Shown here one piece after another: positions 1-13,100 of a stretch of DNA of 64,000 nt. The notes below the pieces were generated by a model. It worked only from the letters and a program-made list of their open reading frames with translations, did not search any database and was not told the DNA's origin. Position numbers and translations under genes: made by a program. Source of the DNA: Chrysaora quinquecirrha (taxonomy: Eukaryota > Cnidaria > Scyphozoa > Semaeostomeae > Pelagiidae). Position 1 is the first letter of the stretch. Each line of letters starts with the position of its first letter. The stretch is from positions 4,370,093-4,434,092 of the forward strand of contig JACTAT010000037.1 of assembly GCA_014526335.1 (NCBI GenBank). Direction: 5' to 3'.

Positions 1-478
1 CTTCACATAAGCAGATATGAAATACCATTGTCAGAACGTGATTTCCAACAAAATGGACTTCACGTAAGGGATGATGTTAGCTGAAATAAAAAAGTGATTG
101 ATGCAAGCTGAAAAGACAAAAATCAAAATTCCAACCTTATAACAACGTATATTGAGAAGTACGCAACCTAGTCTGGGTTCTCAGCTGACTCGCGCAAAGA
201 CACAAAGCCTGGTCTAAGATTAACGAGTTAGAAGAAGCTAGCACGTTTTTATCGAGTGCAACTTAGTCACTTAGTCGAATGAAATATATCTTACACCGTG
301 TTCTCAATTGTTATGTTTTATTTATAAAAGCAGATTAGTTCCCTTGTTCATCTATATGTGTTCCACTCTGTCCTAATTTACAACAACGTGTTTCATTTTT
401 TATCGACTTAAAGAACTACGATAAGGTTAGATGCCATACATTGAGAATTAATGTTTTTGAAAACATTGACTTTTGCAG

Positions 479-1575
479 GATTTTGGCTTAGCAGTTGATG
501 ATTTCTCGGAGATGGCAGTTGATTGTCCTTCAAAACTGTTAGACTTAACTGTGCGCTGTTGTCAGGTAATTTTTTTGTCAAATTTGTATCGCAGATTAAC
601 CGTTAACCGTCAAAATCCTTAAAACGATTGACTTTTGAAGCCTTATTTCCAAAATATAAAGCAGAGTCGATCACAAGAAAGGAAATTGTCGAATGATGTG
701 TTTCAGCTATTTTCAAATCATTTTATGATTTAAAAGATATATAACAATGATATTTTGCTAGCGCGACATATGAAACTCGTTAGCTAATGTGTATTTATAT
801 TTTAATTAAGGTGAATCCTAAAGAGAGACCATCATTCATTCACATTGTCAAAGCATTAGATATCATACTTGACAAAATGATTGAAAGTTCTGATGATGCT
901 TTTTATGACAATGATCCACTCGATAATAACCTTGATTGCGTCATTGAAAAAAGCCTAATTTGTACATGCAGCGATGACAATGAATGTGATGTCAGCGAGG
1001 GTTTACTAGGAATAAAAGATTCGAGAAATCGATTTGGAAGTATTGAAAAGACAGCCTCTAGAAGATTACTAAAACGCCATCTTCCCAGATGTCAAGCATG
1101 TGGTGGAAGAGTATGGAAGAGATTGGGAAAAAGTGAAAATCAGGACCCTTGTACGGTTCAAACAGATATCAAAGATGTATCGTTGCTGAATAGGAGGGAT
1201 TTTACAGCTGTTTCATTGTTAAATGAAAGTCACGGGACATTTGCAACACGACTAAATTTACTCGCAGAGAATACACCTGGGAAGCTGCCAAGGTTTTTTC
1301 AAAATATACTTCGGTCGAAGCTTGCAAAGTTTCCTAAGGATGTAAAACGGAGATGGAGAAAGAGTTTGCATGACATATTTAATTCACAAAACAATGCACA
1401 GTCAAAGAAAGAAGGAAAAGAGCGAGCAGAGTCAATAATATCTAGTGATCCGTCTGACGGAGAAACTTTGTATAAATCTTATGATGAATCAACCGATGCT
1501 TACAAAAATCAATGGCAAAATAAGCCTGAGAGACGAAAAAAGAGTGCAAGCCGAAAAAGTCTGGCGAGAAAATGA
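479..1575 (+). CDS. LIMK/TESK-family protein kinase, last two exons (3' part of gene)
   Basis: Two exons are visible: 479-565 (29 codons, acceptor tgcag, donor GTAATT) and 811-1575 (254 codons plus TGA). Together they encode the end of a kinase C-lobe: DFGLAVDDF, then CPSKLLDLTVRCCQ, then VNPKERPSFIHIVKALDIIL. This matches the stretch after the APE helix in LIM kinases and testis-specific kinases, where DFGLxVxxF, CP..F..L..RCC and (R)PSF recur; the DFG here is therefore not the activation-loop DFG. Family knowledge: these kinases phosphorylate cofilin. The roughly 230 residues after the kinase fold are low complexity with a basic patch (SRRLLKRH) and a Cys pair (CQACGG) that I cannot assign. 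Upstream exons lie outside the window; 1-478 looks intronic. LIMK and TESK cannot be separated from this fragment. Confidence 0.85.
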
Positions 1576-1952
1576 GCACATACACTGAAAAGCAAACAAA
1601 CAACGGGAGTGACAATGATGTAAATGCTACACCCCAAAGTACAAATTTGAAAACTAGTACGGAAAGCGATTCGGTTGCCTTTTCACAATGCACATCAGTT
1701 AATGCAGTAGGTTCATCCTTATCGAAAACTCTTGCCGTGTCCGTAGATTCTCTGGATAAGCTGAATCTGGCTGACGGACCCAAAGACTTGAAGGATCGAA
1801 GGAGACGGTACAGTATGCCTAGTCGCAGGCTGCTGCACAAACGCTCGCAGTCGAATGACCCGTCAAAACCTTCACTACGAAAACAAAGCTCTGGCTCAAG
1901 TAAGATATTGAACTTTCTGAGGAGAAAGGCGCAATCCACGCCATCCGAATAG
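1572..1952 (+). CDS. Overlapping Ser/Arg-rich open frame after the kinase stop (possible C-terminal continuation)
   Basis: A 126-codon frame opens at an ATGA overlap: its ATG at 1572 shares bases with the TGA (1573-1575) that ends the kinase exon, next to a run of four A. The product is Ser/Asn/Thr-rich and ends in a basic region containing RRRRYSMPSRRLL and KILNFLRRKAQS. The RRYSMP string fits the 14-3-3 mode I pattern RxxSxP. Composition resembles the preceding kinase tail, which also has SRRLL, so I infer that the two frames may once have been, or may really be, one tail separated by an indel or an unrecognised splice. A 165-codon antisense frame overlaps the same stretch, so openness alone is weak evidence. 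Confidence 0.4.
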   Translation: MSTYTEKQTNNGSDNDVNATPQSTNLKTSTESDSVAFSQCTSVNAVGSSLSKTLAVSVDSLDKLNLADGPKDLKDRRRRYSMPSRRLLHKRSQSNDPSKPSLRKQSSGSSKILNFLRRKAQSTPSE

Positions 1953-3566
1953 AATATTTTAAGAAAATTATTTAGATATAACGAGGCAGCATGTAATATT
2001 TCTGTTAATTCACTGTTTGATTTTTAAGTCTATATAAGTGTACATTCTGTAAATTTCTAAATAGACTGGTTGCAAAAGGGTTGGCCTGACATACTGTCCA
2101 CTCGGACAATGACAGATTTTTTGACGAATCATGTAATTGGTTTTACATATCGTAATGGCATAATATTTCAATTAACAAAATAGTTGGTTAATATATAACA
2201 AATTGGAGGGTTTGTAGATAAAATTGTTCGGTCCTGTCATATTATGGCAGTATTTATAAAATACATTTAACGAGAGAACTTTTAATGAAAAAGGGAGTAT
2301 GTCTTGCAAAATAGAAACTATAATACTCAAAAACAAAATATACAGTGGTGTTGATTTTAACCTCAATGGACCGATATTTAGATGATTTCAATAATCAATA
2401 GACTTTTTGGACGAAGGAACAAATAAATCATCGTAGTTTAAGTGCGTTGCATGTTACTTTGAAACATGAAAGCTTCGCCAAACTTTTAATATTTGGGAAA
2501 TAATTGATTATCTCCAAAGGTTGAAAACGATACTTTAAAACGGTGGAATTCTCGGATTAGAGTATCCGTACACCGTAGCCGTAACTCTTTGTTCTCGGGC
2601 AGTAATTTGAAAATTGAAGTTGATGCCTTCATGCCTTCCTCATGCCATATCTATGTATGATGGACACTACAAAGATTTCTTGCCTGTAAGGTTTTTTTTT
2701 AAGATAAGGATTACCGAATTTCGGCGTCTGGAGGGACGTGATTATGTCAACGGATGTCACGATGTTGAAATATTAACCTTGTCCTCCATTTACAAAGCAT
2801 GTCTATGTATTACAATAGGCAAAAAATTCTAACGGCCATGTTTTAGAAAATCTAAAAAAGATGGGAGAAAGTAATTTCATGGTTTTACTTTTTATTATTA
2901 CCTAGTATCAAGATTAAATAAGAGAACCAAGATATTCAAACTAAATCTTGTCATTTTAGGCCATTTTTCATGCTTCTTGAGGGTTTTGCGGGCATATTGT
3001 AACAAACCAACTGTATAATTGTCGTCCAGTCATTGATGGTTCTTTTGATGCACATATTTCACCAGTTGGTTAAAAAGAAACTTAAATTTACTGCATTTTA
3101 ATATCAGGGTAGTTTGATATCTTGCACAGGTTTATCCTAAGAAAAGTGACGAAGTAAAGTGCTTCAGTTTCTATTCCGGGACCAAACCGTAACATAAACC
3201 TATAGGAGTCTTGTTACAAAAATAGAAATTTCGTGGTTGATAACGTCACTTTGCCTAGGAGTGAGCTATGCACAAGTTAGACTATATCTTAGTTCTCTTA
3301 TTTTGTCTTTATAGTATTGAAACTTAAAAAATGGTTGATCTGCTAAGGAAAAAGACTCCAAGGAACTTACTGGATGGGTTGGGAACTTTTTAGAATTAAC
3401 TGTATTGTTTTAAATTTATTAAAGTATTATTGGGGACCTAAACAATGAATTAATTATGGAAAATATGCAGCATACAATAGTTATTCGAAATTTAATATAA
3501 AAAGTATGTTACTTGCAAATTTTCTAAATACCGTTGATCAAACATCTGAAACTGATTGCCAGAGGT
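1953..3566. other. Intergenic, AT-rich; 3' flanks of the kinase and HMG-CoA synthase genes
   Basis: The converging 3' ends of a + strand gene (stop 1575 or 1952) and a - strand gene (stop 3728) flank this stretch. An AATAAA at 2422-2427 is a plausible polyadenylation signal for the kinase transcript. The open frames here are short, AT-biased and unlike any family I know; I see no gene. Confidence 0.5.
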
Positions 3567-3572
3567 TTTATT
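3567..3572 (-). terminator. Candidate polyadenylation signal of the HMG-CoA synthase gene
   Basis: TTTATT on + reads AATAAA on -, about 155 bases past the HMG-CoA synthase stop codon, a normal distance for a short 3' UTR. Cleavage site not determined. Confidence 0.45.
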
Positions 3573-3727
3573 GAAATTCATCTATTTACGCCATCTCCTG
3601 TCATTTTCCATAATGAATGTTCATGAAACCAGGTCGAAAAAGCATTCATATTTGTTACAATCTGAATTCAAAATGCAAAAGAAAACTATCATTTCTGCAC
3701 AATTTCAACGCTAATAGACGGTATTCC

Positions 3728-4112
3728 CTAAAGGAAATCGCATCGCGTTTCCAAAGTATCCAGAACGGCGGATACTCTTGGTTTTCTTGAATAAAACCTT
3801 CGATATTGTTTGTCGACGTGCGTGAGATAGAAAGTCCCTGGCCAAAGCTTATCAACTGAGTCAGAAGGTCTGTAATCAGGTAAATGATGAGTATCTTCTC
3901 TTCTCTTGAGGGTTTCGACAAAATCAGTTGGCCTTACTTCAATTCTTTCTCCCAATTTAAAGTTGACTTTTTGCATCTGATAGAGAATTTTCATAAATTT
4001 TGAGCGGAGACTGTCGTCGGGACAGATTGTGAGGGAGAACATCGATGAAGCAAGTCCTGAGCCATAGGAAAACAGAGCAACACGCTTGTTTATCAGTTCT
4101 TCTTCAGGGACG
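3728..4112 (-). CDS. HMGCS1: HMG-CoA synthase exon 5: C-terminus
   Basis: Begins at acceptor ttgtag and encodes [19 protein letters not shown], then [13 protein letters not shown] and [18 protein letters not shown], all family hallmarks. It stops after ETRCDFL, so it lacks the roughly 50-residue variable tail of vertebrate cytosolic enzymes. Confidence 0.93.
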
Positions 4113-7100
4113 CTACAATTGAATTAAAAAGATTGATCTCAGAGTTGGGAAAAATACAAGAAAATAAAAAATACAAGAGGTAAGATAAAAGAACTTTTAC
4201 ATCTCATTTTGTACAGAGGCTAAGGGTTAATATTTTCGGTATTTCCCAAAGGGAACAATTATCTGGTTTACCCAATTGCCCTATGGACAAGGCATGTTCA
4301 TGAATCATGATTACGAAACCCGTGTTTGAAGTCATTAACGAAGCCATTTGGTGCTACGTTCCGAAGCCAAAAATTTCGAACGTTTGACGTAATAAGAGGG
4401 CGCTATCTGATAATATTAGGCTGTTTAAGCAACAGGGCGCCACAAGTGAAGAAGACGTCGCGAGCAGACAAAGAATCTGGGCATTAGTTATTTTCCCGCG
4501 TCTTGATATTTCGTGTTCACGTTCTCACGAGGACGTCAGAATTTTGCGTTGTTCTGGCAGCTGCAACAGTTACTCCAGCAACCAAACCAGTTAATTATTG
4601 CGATAGATTGCATTTTTAACGATGACCTATCGTAAAAACTGCGAAAGAAAGTAATTCAGAATTAAATGTTGGGCTACAAGACTTTTTACTTTAGGTAGAC
4701 TTAGCTACACTTTGGCCATAGAATGCCGGTATTTAGGCGTCGCCAGCCTTCAATGCCAAATTAAAAATTTTGATCAAAACACTGAAGAACCTTCTTGACA
4801 GAGAGGGCGTTCTCATTGGCGGTCGCGTCCTGTTGCTAAAACTGCCTATTGCCATATCATTACATCGCATTCGCATGTTTTCAGCAAATTTAATTGCATA
4901 ACAAATGTGCAGCCCCAACCACTAAGCCTATAATAACTGTTTCTGAGAGCAATACCAGGGAAAATTAACCCAAAGCAGTCAGTACTACGGTCTACAGAGG
5001 CTGAGGGTTAATATTCTCGGTATTGCCCGAAGTAAACAGTCATTGTATGCTTTATTACTCTATGGACAGGGCATGGTCTTGATCTACAATACTTGTATAT
5101 TGTGTTTGAAGCAATTACAACGGTGCCATTTGGCATTTGGTGCTGGGTTCTAAATCTAAAAATTTCGAACGCTTAATGTAATGAGCGGGCATTACCCTTT
5201 CATTGTTGCTGCATGTGCAACTTTCTGCACGCCTTGGTCGATGTGGGCGACTGGGCGTGTGTGGAGGACACCTCAAATTATGAAGAATGCTTACTCCATT
5301 GAGTGAACTTGATTGTTGAAGGATTAAGCAAAATTTTCTCGTGAAGATAGCACACAAAGATAGCAAAGAAATATGGTAGAAGTAGATCTTGAGTATCAAA
5401 AGTAGTCAAAGTTTTTAATGTATTGTCGAAGGGCATCAAGAGCAACAAATGAAAAAATAAGATCTTTCATGTCAGAGAACCGTCCTTCTCGGGAAAAAGA
5501 CTAAATATAACATTCACATTAGATGGACATAAATGAAGCATGCGTGTAGATCATGGTTGATGTTTTCTAAGTGAAGACACAAGAAAGGAGTACCGTGATG
5601 CTTGATTTCAAGACAGCATGTGAAAACAAGTGCTGAAAAATGGTCCTTTGGAAAAGCAGATGAGTAACAACCTGCATATTGAAGAAAAAATTTCAGTCAG
5701 ATTTACCATGGATGACAGGGAACAAAATGGATTTTCAAAATTCCTGGAAATGTTAACAAGTTTTACAAGAAAAAGGTTTGTTCTAATACAAATGTACATG
5801 TAAGGTTAGGAAAAATCAATACCTAGAGATTGCAAGGCTAGAAGAAAAGCGAGACTGAGAAGACCGTGGAATGATGCTTGGAAAACTGAATGTTGCTCGT
5901 CTACCAATTATTTCTTATTACTGTAAATAAACTTACTTGATGAAAAGGCTGGCTAAACCTCCATACAGAGATGCTGTGTACATGTTGCCTATATTCTGTG
6001 CAAGAAGTAAAGATGGCTTTGTCATTTGATTAAACAATTCTCTGCTGCACTTGACAGATGATCGTTCAATTTCTTTGTAGATGGCATCATTTTCTAACGT
6101 TTCGCTTAACTTCATACCCCTGATGGAAAAAGAAATTTTATGTTAAGGTGGTGTATTCTGAACTAGAAACATGTAGCAACTTTCATTTCACAACGATTCA
6201 AGACAAAAATGTGTTAAATGTTTTGATGTTGTACAAGATGCAGAACATTCAAAATGCAGAAAGTCTTAAATGATGACAACACACCATGTCAAAGTCATGC
6301 TATGCAATAAACAGCAAGTACAATAAATGAAAATATGCGAATAAGCATAGATACCTGTACTTTGCTAAATCCATGTATCTGTCTTCAGTTTCTTTATACT
6401 CTTCCAAATTCAAGAAATCTTGCAACATACATCTGGCAAGAGACTTTTGAACCATCTTGCAGAATGGTGTGTGAAATAAGAAATAATCTATATCTTCTAA
6501 TGTCTTTATTTTATTCCCCAAATGCTTCTCGGCACTCTTAAGATATCGCTGATAGCATTTATCTAAGGCGTTCAAGTAACACTTTATTGACAGCTTTCCA
6601 TCAACCACAGGGTACTCTGATACCATATCTGGTTTGTAAAAGTCATAGACATGCTGCATATGGCTTCCTCTTAATCCTAAATCGAAATGGAAAATGAAAT
6701 TATTTTCACTGAAATAAAATAAAAACTAGTTATTCACAGTTTCCTTCTCCTTTTGTGGACATACATCTGCAATTGCATGCTGCTAACGTTAACATAATTA
6801 ACCTAGCCTACAATACTGCTATCACATGGTCTAACATTGCATTGCGAGACTGAGTGCGACAGGCACACGACGCTATTAAGGATGTTTCAATAGAGCTTGT
6901 ATATCGTGTGGTCCACAATAGATCCCTTCATCCATGATTCCCTTGCTCTATCGAGGAGTCCTCAATATCCATTGAAGGGCAAGGGAATCACTTTGAATGG
7001 TCCGAGATTGCTCCATTATTATTGAACAAGGAGTGGACATAATTAAAGCACTAAATCTCTCTAGCAAAGAACCGAAAATTGTTAAAAAATCAAGACATTT

Positions 7101-10100
7101 TCTTGTCAGTAAAGTTTAGGCCGACCTAACTTGTGTTTTATGCACAGCCACGGCTAGATATTACTCTGCTTGCAGCCGCCATCCTTTTTTCCTCTAATCT
7201 AGAATTTCCTTTTCTTTACAAAATTATGAATTCTAGGTCTGAAAATGAACTTTCTATAACTATTTCTTGATAGTCTGTTGATAAAATTTTACACTTGCCG
7301 TTTGATAGTTTTGATATATTAACCTTAAAAACTTGCACTGTCAAATTTTGTCATTGTGGCCCCAGGGCAATAAAATACATAGCGAAAATTGTTTGGTAAG
7401 CGTTCCTTATTATATGGTGTCCGAAAATACGGTTGTTCAGACCGGCAACGGAGCAATCAGATTGGTTCTTCGTCAGTCTGTAAAAGCCGTATTGACCCGC
7501 GTTGATATAACTACGGGATATAGCCACGTAATTTCTTATTGACCAAATGAGAGAGATTGACATGGGAAAATGAAATGCTGACAAATGATGTTTCTTGAAA
7601 TTGAAAAGGACTTAATTTGAGAAGCTGATAAAAATTGTTTTTAAGTCAATTGTTATTCATCGTTACTTTTAGGCCATTATACATCGTCACTTCCTAGGCC
7701 ACTGTCTTCTTCACTAAGCTTTCTTCTTGTTCTCCAGCCTAGGTATCTTCGATGAAATTGCATCATCGTCAAGTTTTCGCTTTCTGCTCTTTGACGGGTA
7801 TATCTCATGCTCTTTTCAGAATATCTTCTTTCTCTTCATCAGTCCATATAGTGTCATTTACAGCAATTCTAAGTCACATCTCCATTACGCTGTGTGACAT
7901 ACGTAAACTTCGATCTGACAGCAGCATCCTTAAAATACTGATTGCTCTTTCCACAGAGTAGTTTGAGCCGGAAATCGGAATCATTATCTTTGCCAGAATG
8001 CACAAGCCGTCTTGCTTCGATTCCGCAAGCATCCGCTGAAAGATCAAACTTCATTTTACTGAGAGAAGTTCTGAAAATTTCTGCAAATGCAGTGATCTCC
8101 GAAATCCCCTAATTATTTTCATTACTCCTCCATTGCTTTGGATCAAAACATTTAATCGTATTAACCCCGTGTTCATAAGTTTCCAGAATTTCTTGAACTG
8201 CATCGACAAGTTTTTCACTGACGACGTTTCGTTCCCGTAGGGCTTCCTCCTTTACTGTTTGGCGGACGTTCTATATCTCTCAGTGTTAAAGTGATAGAAT
8301 TGCCGCTTTTAGCTTCGCACCGTGATGGAGTGAATTCACCTATTACAGTAGGGCCTGAATCATCATGGGGCAATACGGTCAAATCAACAGCGTCATAGAT
8401 GGCAGGCATCCGTGGACTCAGCAACAGTAGAGCGGCAACAAGTTCTGTCCTGAGCGGTCCTCGTGCAGTCAACACAGCCCAGTCCTGTCCATCTCTGGAT
8501 GTCAGCACTCCAATTGTCTCTTGGTCTGCCGCGGCCTCTTCTTCCAGGTGCAGCGCCATGAATAATGGTGTGGGCCAATGGAAAATCATCCGGATGACGC
8601 GTGACATGCCCAAACCATCTCATCTTCCGTGCTTTTCCTATTTCTAGTAACGGTTTCTGCCGGCCAGCCTGCCTTTCAACTTCTTCCAAGACTGAGATGT
8701 TAGTGCGCCGGTCGCGGTAAGTGATGTCCAGCAGTCTACGGTAACACTTCAGTTCAAAAGTTTTTATCTTCCTTTCGATTTCTGCATTGTATGTCCACGC
8801 TTCACACCCATAAAGTAGCACAGAAGACGGTACCTTCGTAAATTACTATCAATTCCCTCTCCCTCGAACTCTGCACTCATCTCATAAAGTTCGCAGATGG
8901 TTTGCTGGGCACATGGCCAAATCTCAAAAGGTAGGAAACCAACTCCTTCGAAAACTTTCGACGATGGCGTTGTTTTTCCCAATATATCAAGGAAGCAGCA
9001 AGCGTAACTTATGAATTTGCAATTTCGGAATTCACCAAAGAGACTTCTCACTTTTGCCTTGGTTTCCCCTTTCGTGCTTTTGTCCAAAGACAACATTTTC
9101 ATAGGCTATGTCGAATGCAGGCCACATTTCCAACAGTCCTTTATATGCTTCGAAGTGATGACCGATGAAGCGAGTTCCCTTAAGTTTTCTCAAAACTTAT
9201 GTTTGAATTCAAAGAGTAGAAGCAGCATTTTCAACTTCAGATTTTATTTTTCCTGAGGGCTTGAGCAAGTTGTAGTTTGCCTGGTAGAAGTCATCAATGT
9301 CTTTAAACTTTGAATTCTTGAAGGCGTCTTTTACTGCCAATTTGATACAGTAGTTGATGCAGTAAATTTTGACGAGACATTCTCTGTTATTTCCAAGTCG
9401 TGTCATCATTCCATATACGGCCCATATTGATTGAGTAGCGGCCCATAAGTTTTTTTCCAAAGTCATCCATTGTCAAGCAACGTTTTTCACAGAAGATATC
9501 ATCGATTCCCTTCTTCAGCCATGCCCAGCGTCTTTACGACCCCAGTGTGACATTTCAAGAAGCGATGCGACGAAGTAGACAGGAATACAAAATAAAAAAT
9601 CATTTAAAAACAGCTTTTGCAACGTAAGGACAAGTTAGAAATGTAGTTGTAAGAAAAATTCTCTATGGGGGTTAATGATTTTCCTGAGCCACGAATCCAG
9701 GGGTTGTTACTCCCTGATTTGAAAAAGAACACACACATCTCTGCTGCCAAATTTCTCTTTTACGCACATCCTAGACATTGAATGTATATGATTATTAATA
9801 TTATGACAAGAATCATTGCTTTTCATTGAAACTCGATCATCAATTGGCTTCGATTGTTCGATCTCCAAAGCGAATTTATGGCCCCCAGTTTCCAAATGGT
9901 GTGTTACCTGAAAAAAGAACGACAGGCGTAAGAATCTACAACTACAGAAAGGTCATTTCTTTAATGGTTCAATAGGATTGATTGACTAAAAACAACGAAT
10001 TCAAGAAAGAAACATAAGAATAAAGGCTTCAACAAACCTGATGTTTTGTTATGACATTGGTTCCCTTGATGAAAGCTAGCCCTGATGTTTTTGCACTACC

Positions 10101-13100
10101 CTTTAACAGTGGACTATTTGCGATCTTCTCCTTGTTTCTTGCGCATACTTTATTTAAAATTTATACCATATAAAATTTAAGAAATATTTCAAAGTTGCTT
10201 GATCTTTCTCTAGTTTATAGCCTATAAATTATTTCTTGCCCCAACCTAGGAACGTAGCAAGCTCAATTTTATTTCCTTTTGCCATCATGGGTTGTCAAGA
10301 ACAAAGTCACAAGTTCTGACCTGAGGAGCCAAGACACCTCTTTTATGGCAAATCCAAGACATTTCTTTTTTGTTTTTTGACTTCTTTGATCAGGGGATTT
10401 CAAAACATGTCAACAGGTGTCAAAGAAACGACTGATTATTGTTAGAGTGCACCTGTTAGGTGACCCCTCCTTGAACATTGAGCTGCTAGGAGACCTTGAC
10501 AGCCGCTTTTTTATTCAGCAATTTCAAATGATGGCTTTTTTAATATTCCTAATAAATCCCCTAACCCAACCACGAGGCATTTAAATGAAAAGAAACTAAC
10601 TTAAAAATTTTGCAAATATTGCCCTTTTGCGCATGCGACATTTCACGTCTAGGATAATTAAGGCATGCATGGAGGCATGCGTGGATGCGTGTCTCATTTT
10701 ACAAAGACTGGCTAGGATCAACGGGTCCACAAAGGACCAAGTGCAACATCACAATACCGGATCTGCTGTTTAAGACCATGTGAGCAATACTGTAAATGTC
10801 AAGCACAGAATTTGTCTGTCACTATCCCTCACCTCTGTCGATAACCAGTGGTGCATCTTTTCCAACAAGAAGGGCAATAGCACCTGCACCACCAGTACAT
10901 CTTGCATTTCCTTCAGCATAGACTGCTATGTCCCCCATTACAACAACAGCATATCTACCTACAAAAACAATAAAGAAAAATTTTTCCTATAACTATTTTC
11001 AGCATGGAAAGATAGATAGGTAAATAATAAGACACTATCAATTGGAATAAATGCTTATTGCAGCAAAAATCTGTTTGAAAGGGAACAATGCAGGGTTTCA
11101 AGCTTTTTATAGTTACTTGAAGGCTCAGGGTGAAATATGAGGTGAAATGGTGTATTTAGCACCAGTCACTAAAATCTCATTAATAGGTAAACTAATCGAG
11201 ACCTTGACTCTGGCTGTTGGAGGTTCAATGATGCTTTTCCATAAGATGTTGCCACCCTTACCAGGGATGGAACTTTAAGAGCTAAGGGCATATTCAAGAT
11301 AGGGTCATTTATTGCACACTTACTGCATGGTACTCATCCTAAAAACATCACAATCTTATTTTTTTACAAAGGACAAACTCTAAGTATGCTGTATGCACAT
11401 ATGCTCTGTTTTTGTTAAACATACAGTAAAACAAATTGGGTCCAATGGCAAAAGTTTCTTGTGTTTCTGATGCAAAAGGCATTCGAAAAGATCTTTGTTT
11501 CTTTTGCATGAAGATAAGTTCTTATTGGGATAAGCTCAAGCAATGGGTTAAACATGGAATGAACCCAGTGTGAAATGTAGTAGTTATTGGTACACAGAAA
11601 AATCCCTAGAATTCAATTAAAGGAATTTTCCACAACAATGTGACTATCAACCTAACTTAGTATTTTATTACACATTCAGAGGTAAATCGATAGCACTGAT
11701 TCAAAATCCGAGACAGGCCCTGTGAAACTTTGACTGGAAGTTGGACTTTTTGATGTCATCATCAAAGTGCCTTTGTTACCTTTTGACCACAATATCTCTC
11801 TAGTCAAGAATCAAAAAGGGTTGATGTGAGCAAATTTGTATTCTCCTGTCTTAGAGCTTTTGATTGATGTATAGCGGGTTCAATTTTACGAAACTTTGCT
11901 CAAATCATGTGTTTTTCTGCATGTTTCAAACTTTAATTGATGCAATACGGGCAAAAATAAAACAGTTGTTAGTGATTTGTTCAAAAATAGCTGGTGCTCC
12001 TTGTACATATATGATATTATACAATACAAATAGTCAATGATATAGCAATTCACTTCAATGCTCGTAATGTGACAGTAACACAATTCAATTTAATGCCTTT
12101 TATGTAATGCATGCTATTTTTGTAGACTTATTACAAGAGTCTCATGTTCCGCTCATAAAATCCAGACCAACGACCACAGCAATTCCCTACACTGAGACTC
12201 ATATCCCAAAAATCCTCAAAAATGGCCAATTTTAGATTGAACTTTGTATTCGAAATTCCAATGTTTTGATCAAAACTCACATTTGCCATTTCTCTCTGCT
12301 GCTCACTGATTGGCCAGATGTTATTCTAGCATTCAATCTGACCAAAAAACAAATCGCAATAAAAGTGGGAGGATATTAATAAGTCAGTGAAAATGCAGCA
12401 AATTAAGTGCTGCAATCTGATTGGCTCTGCCAATTATTTGGCAGAGAGAGGCCGCTTTTTGCATGCAAAAGCCATGAGTCCCAGTTTGAGCAATCTCCTT
12501 TTAGTGCTAGCCTTGGTCTCATGGGTGATAACTGGAACACAGGTAATAAATCTAGTCTATTATTTGCATTTTAACTGCAATTATGCAACACATCCCAGTT
12601 TGGTCTTCCTATGGTGCACCCATTCACACACCTTGGATGATTTTGGCTTGTGTGCAGGCGTGCGCCTGTGATTGCATGCCTAAAATAACAAAGATTGAAT
12701 GCTGTGGGCCATTTATGTATACCGAAAAGGTCTACAAGGCCAACTTTTACTTTCACCTACCATCCCATGAACTACTTTCTATCCAATTCAATGCATTGAA
12801 CAATGCTGCAGTTCCTCCATAGCAAGCATTTGTTGTATCAATTCCTTCTATATCAGTGTTACCAGATTCTTCAAACAATTGCATTAATACAGTTTTCACA
12901 GACTTTGACTTGTCTATAATAGTCTCTGTGCCAACTTCCAACCTTCCAACTTCAGAAGGGTCAATTTTGTTTTTCTCTAGCAATCCTTTTACAGCAGTTA
13001 GACAGAGTGAGTTAATGTCTTCTTTATCATGGCAAAAGCTCATTGCCTGTTGACCTAGTCCAATTGTGTACTTTCCTTCGCTGACGCAATCAAACTTTTC

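Noticed and set aside
479..490. DFG as the kinase activation-loop motif
   Set aside because: The following CP...RCC...RPSF order places it in the C-lobe DFGLxV segment of LIMK/TESK kinases, not at the metal-binding DFG.
1442..1939. 165-codon antisense frame
   Set aside because: Hydrophobic, Leu/Phe/Ser-rich translation typical of the complement of a Lys/Ser/Glu-rich coding exon.
12387..12671. Membrane-like ORF on + in HMG-CoA synthase intron 1
   Set aside because: It overlies a dispersed repeat found again at 45 kb and has no family match.
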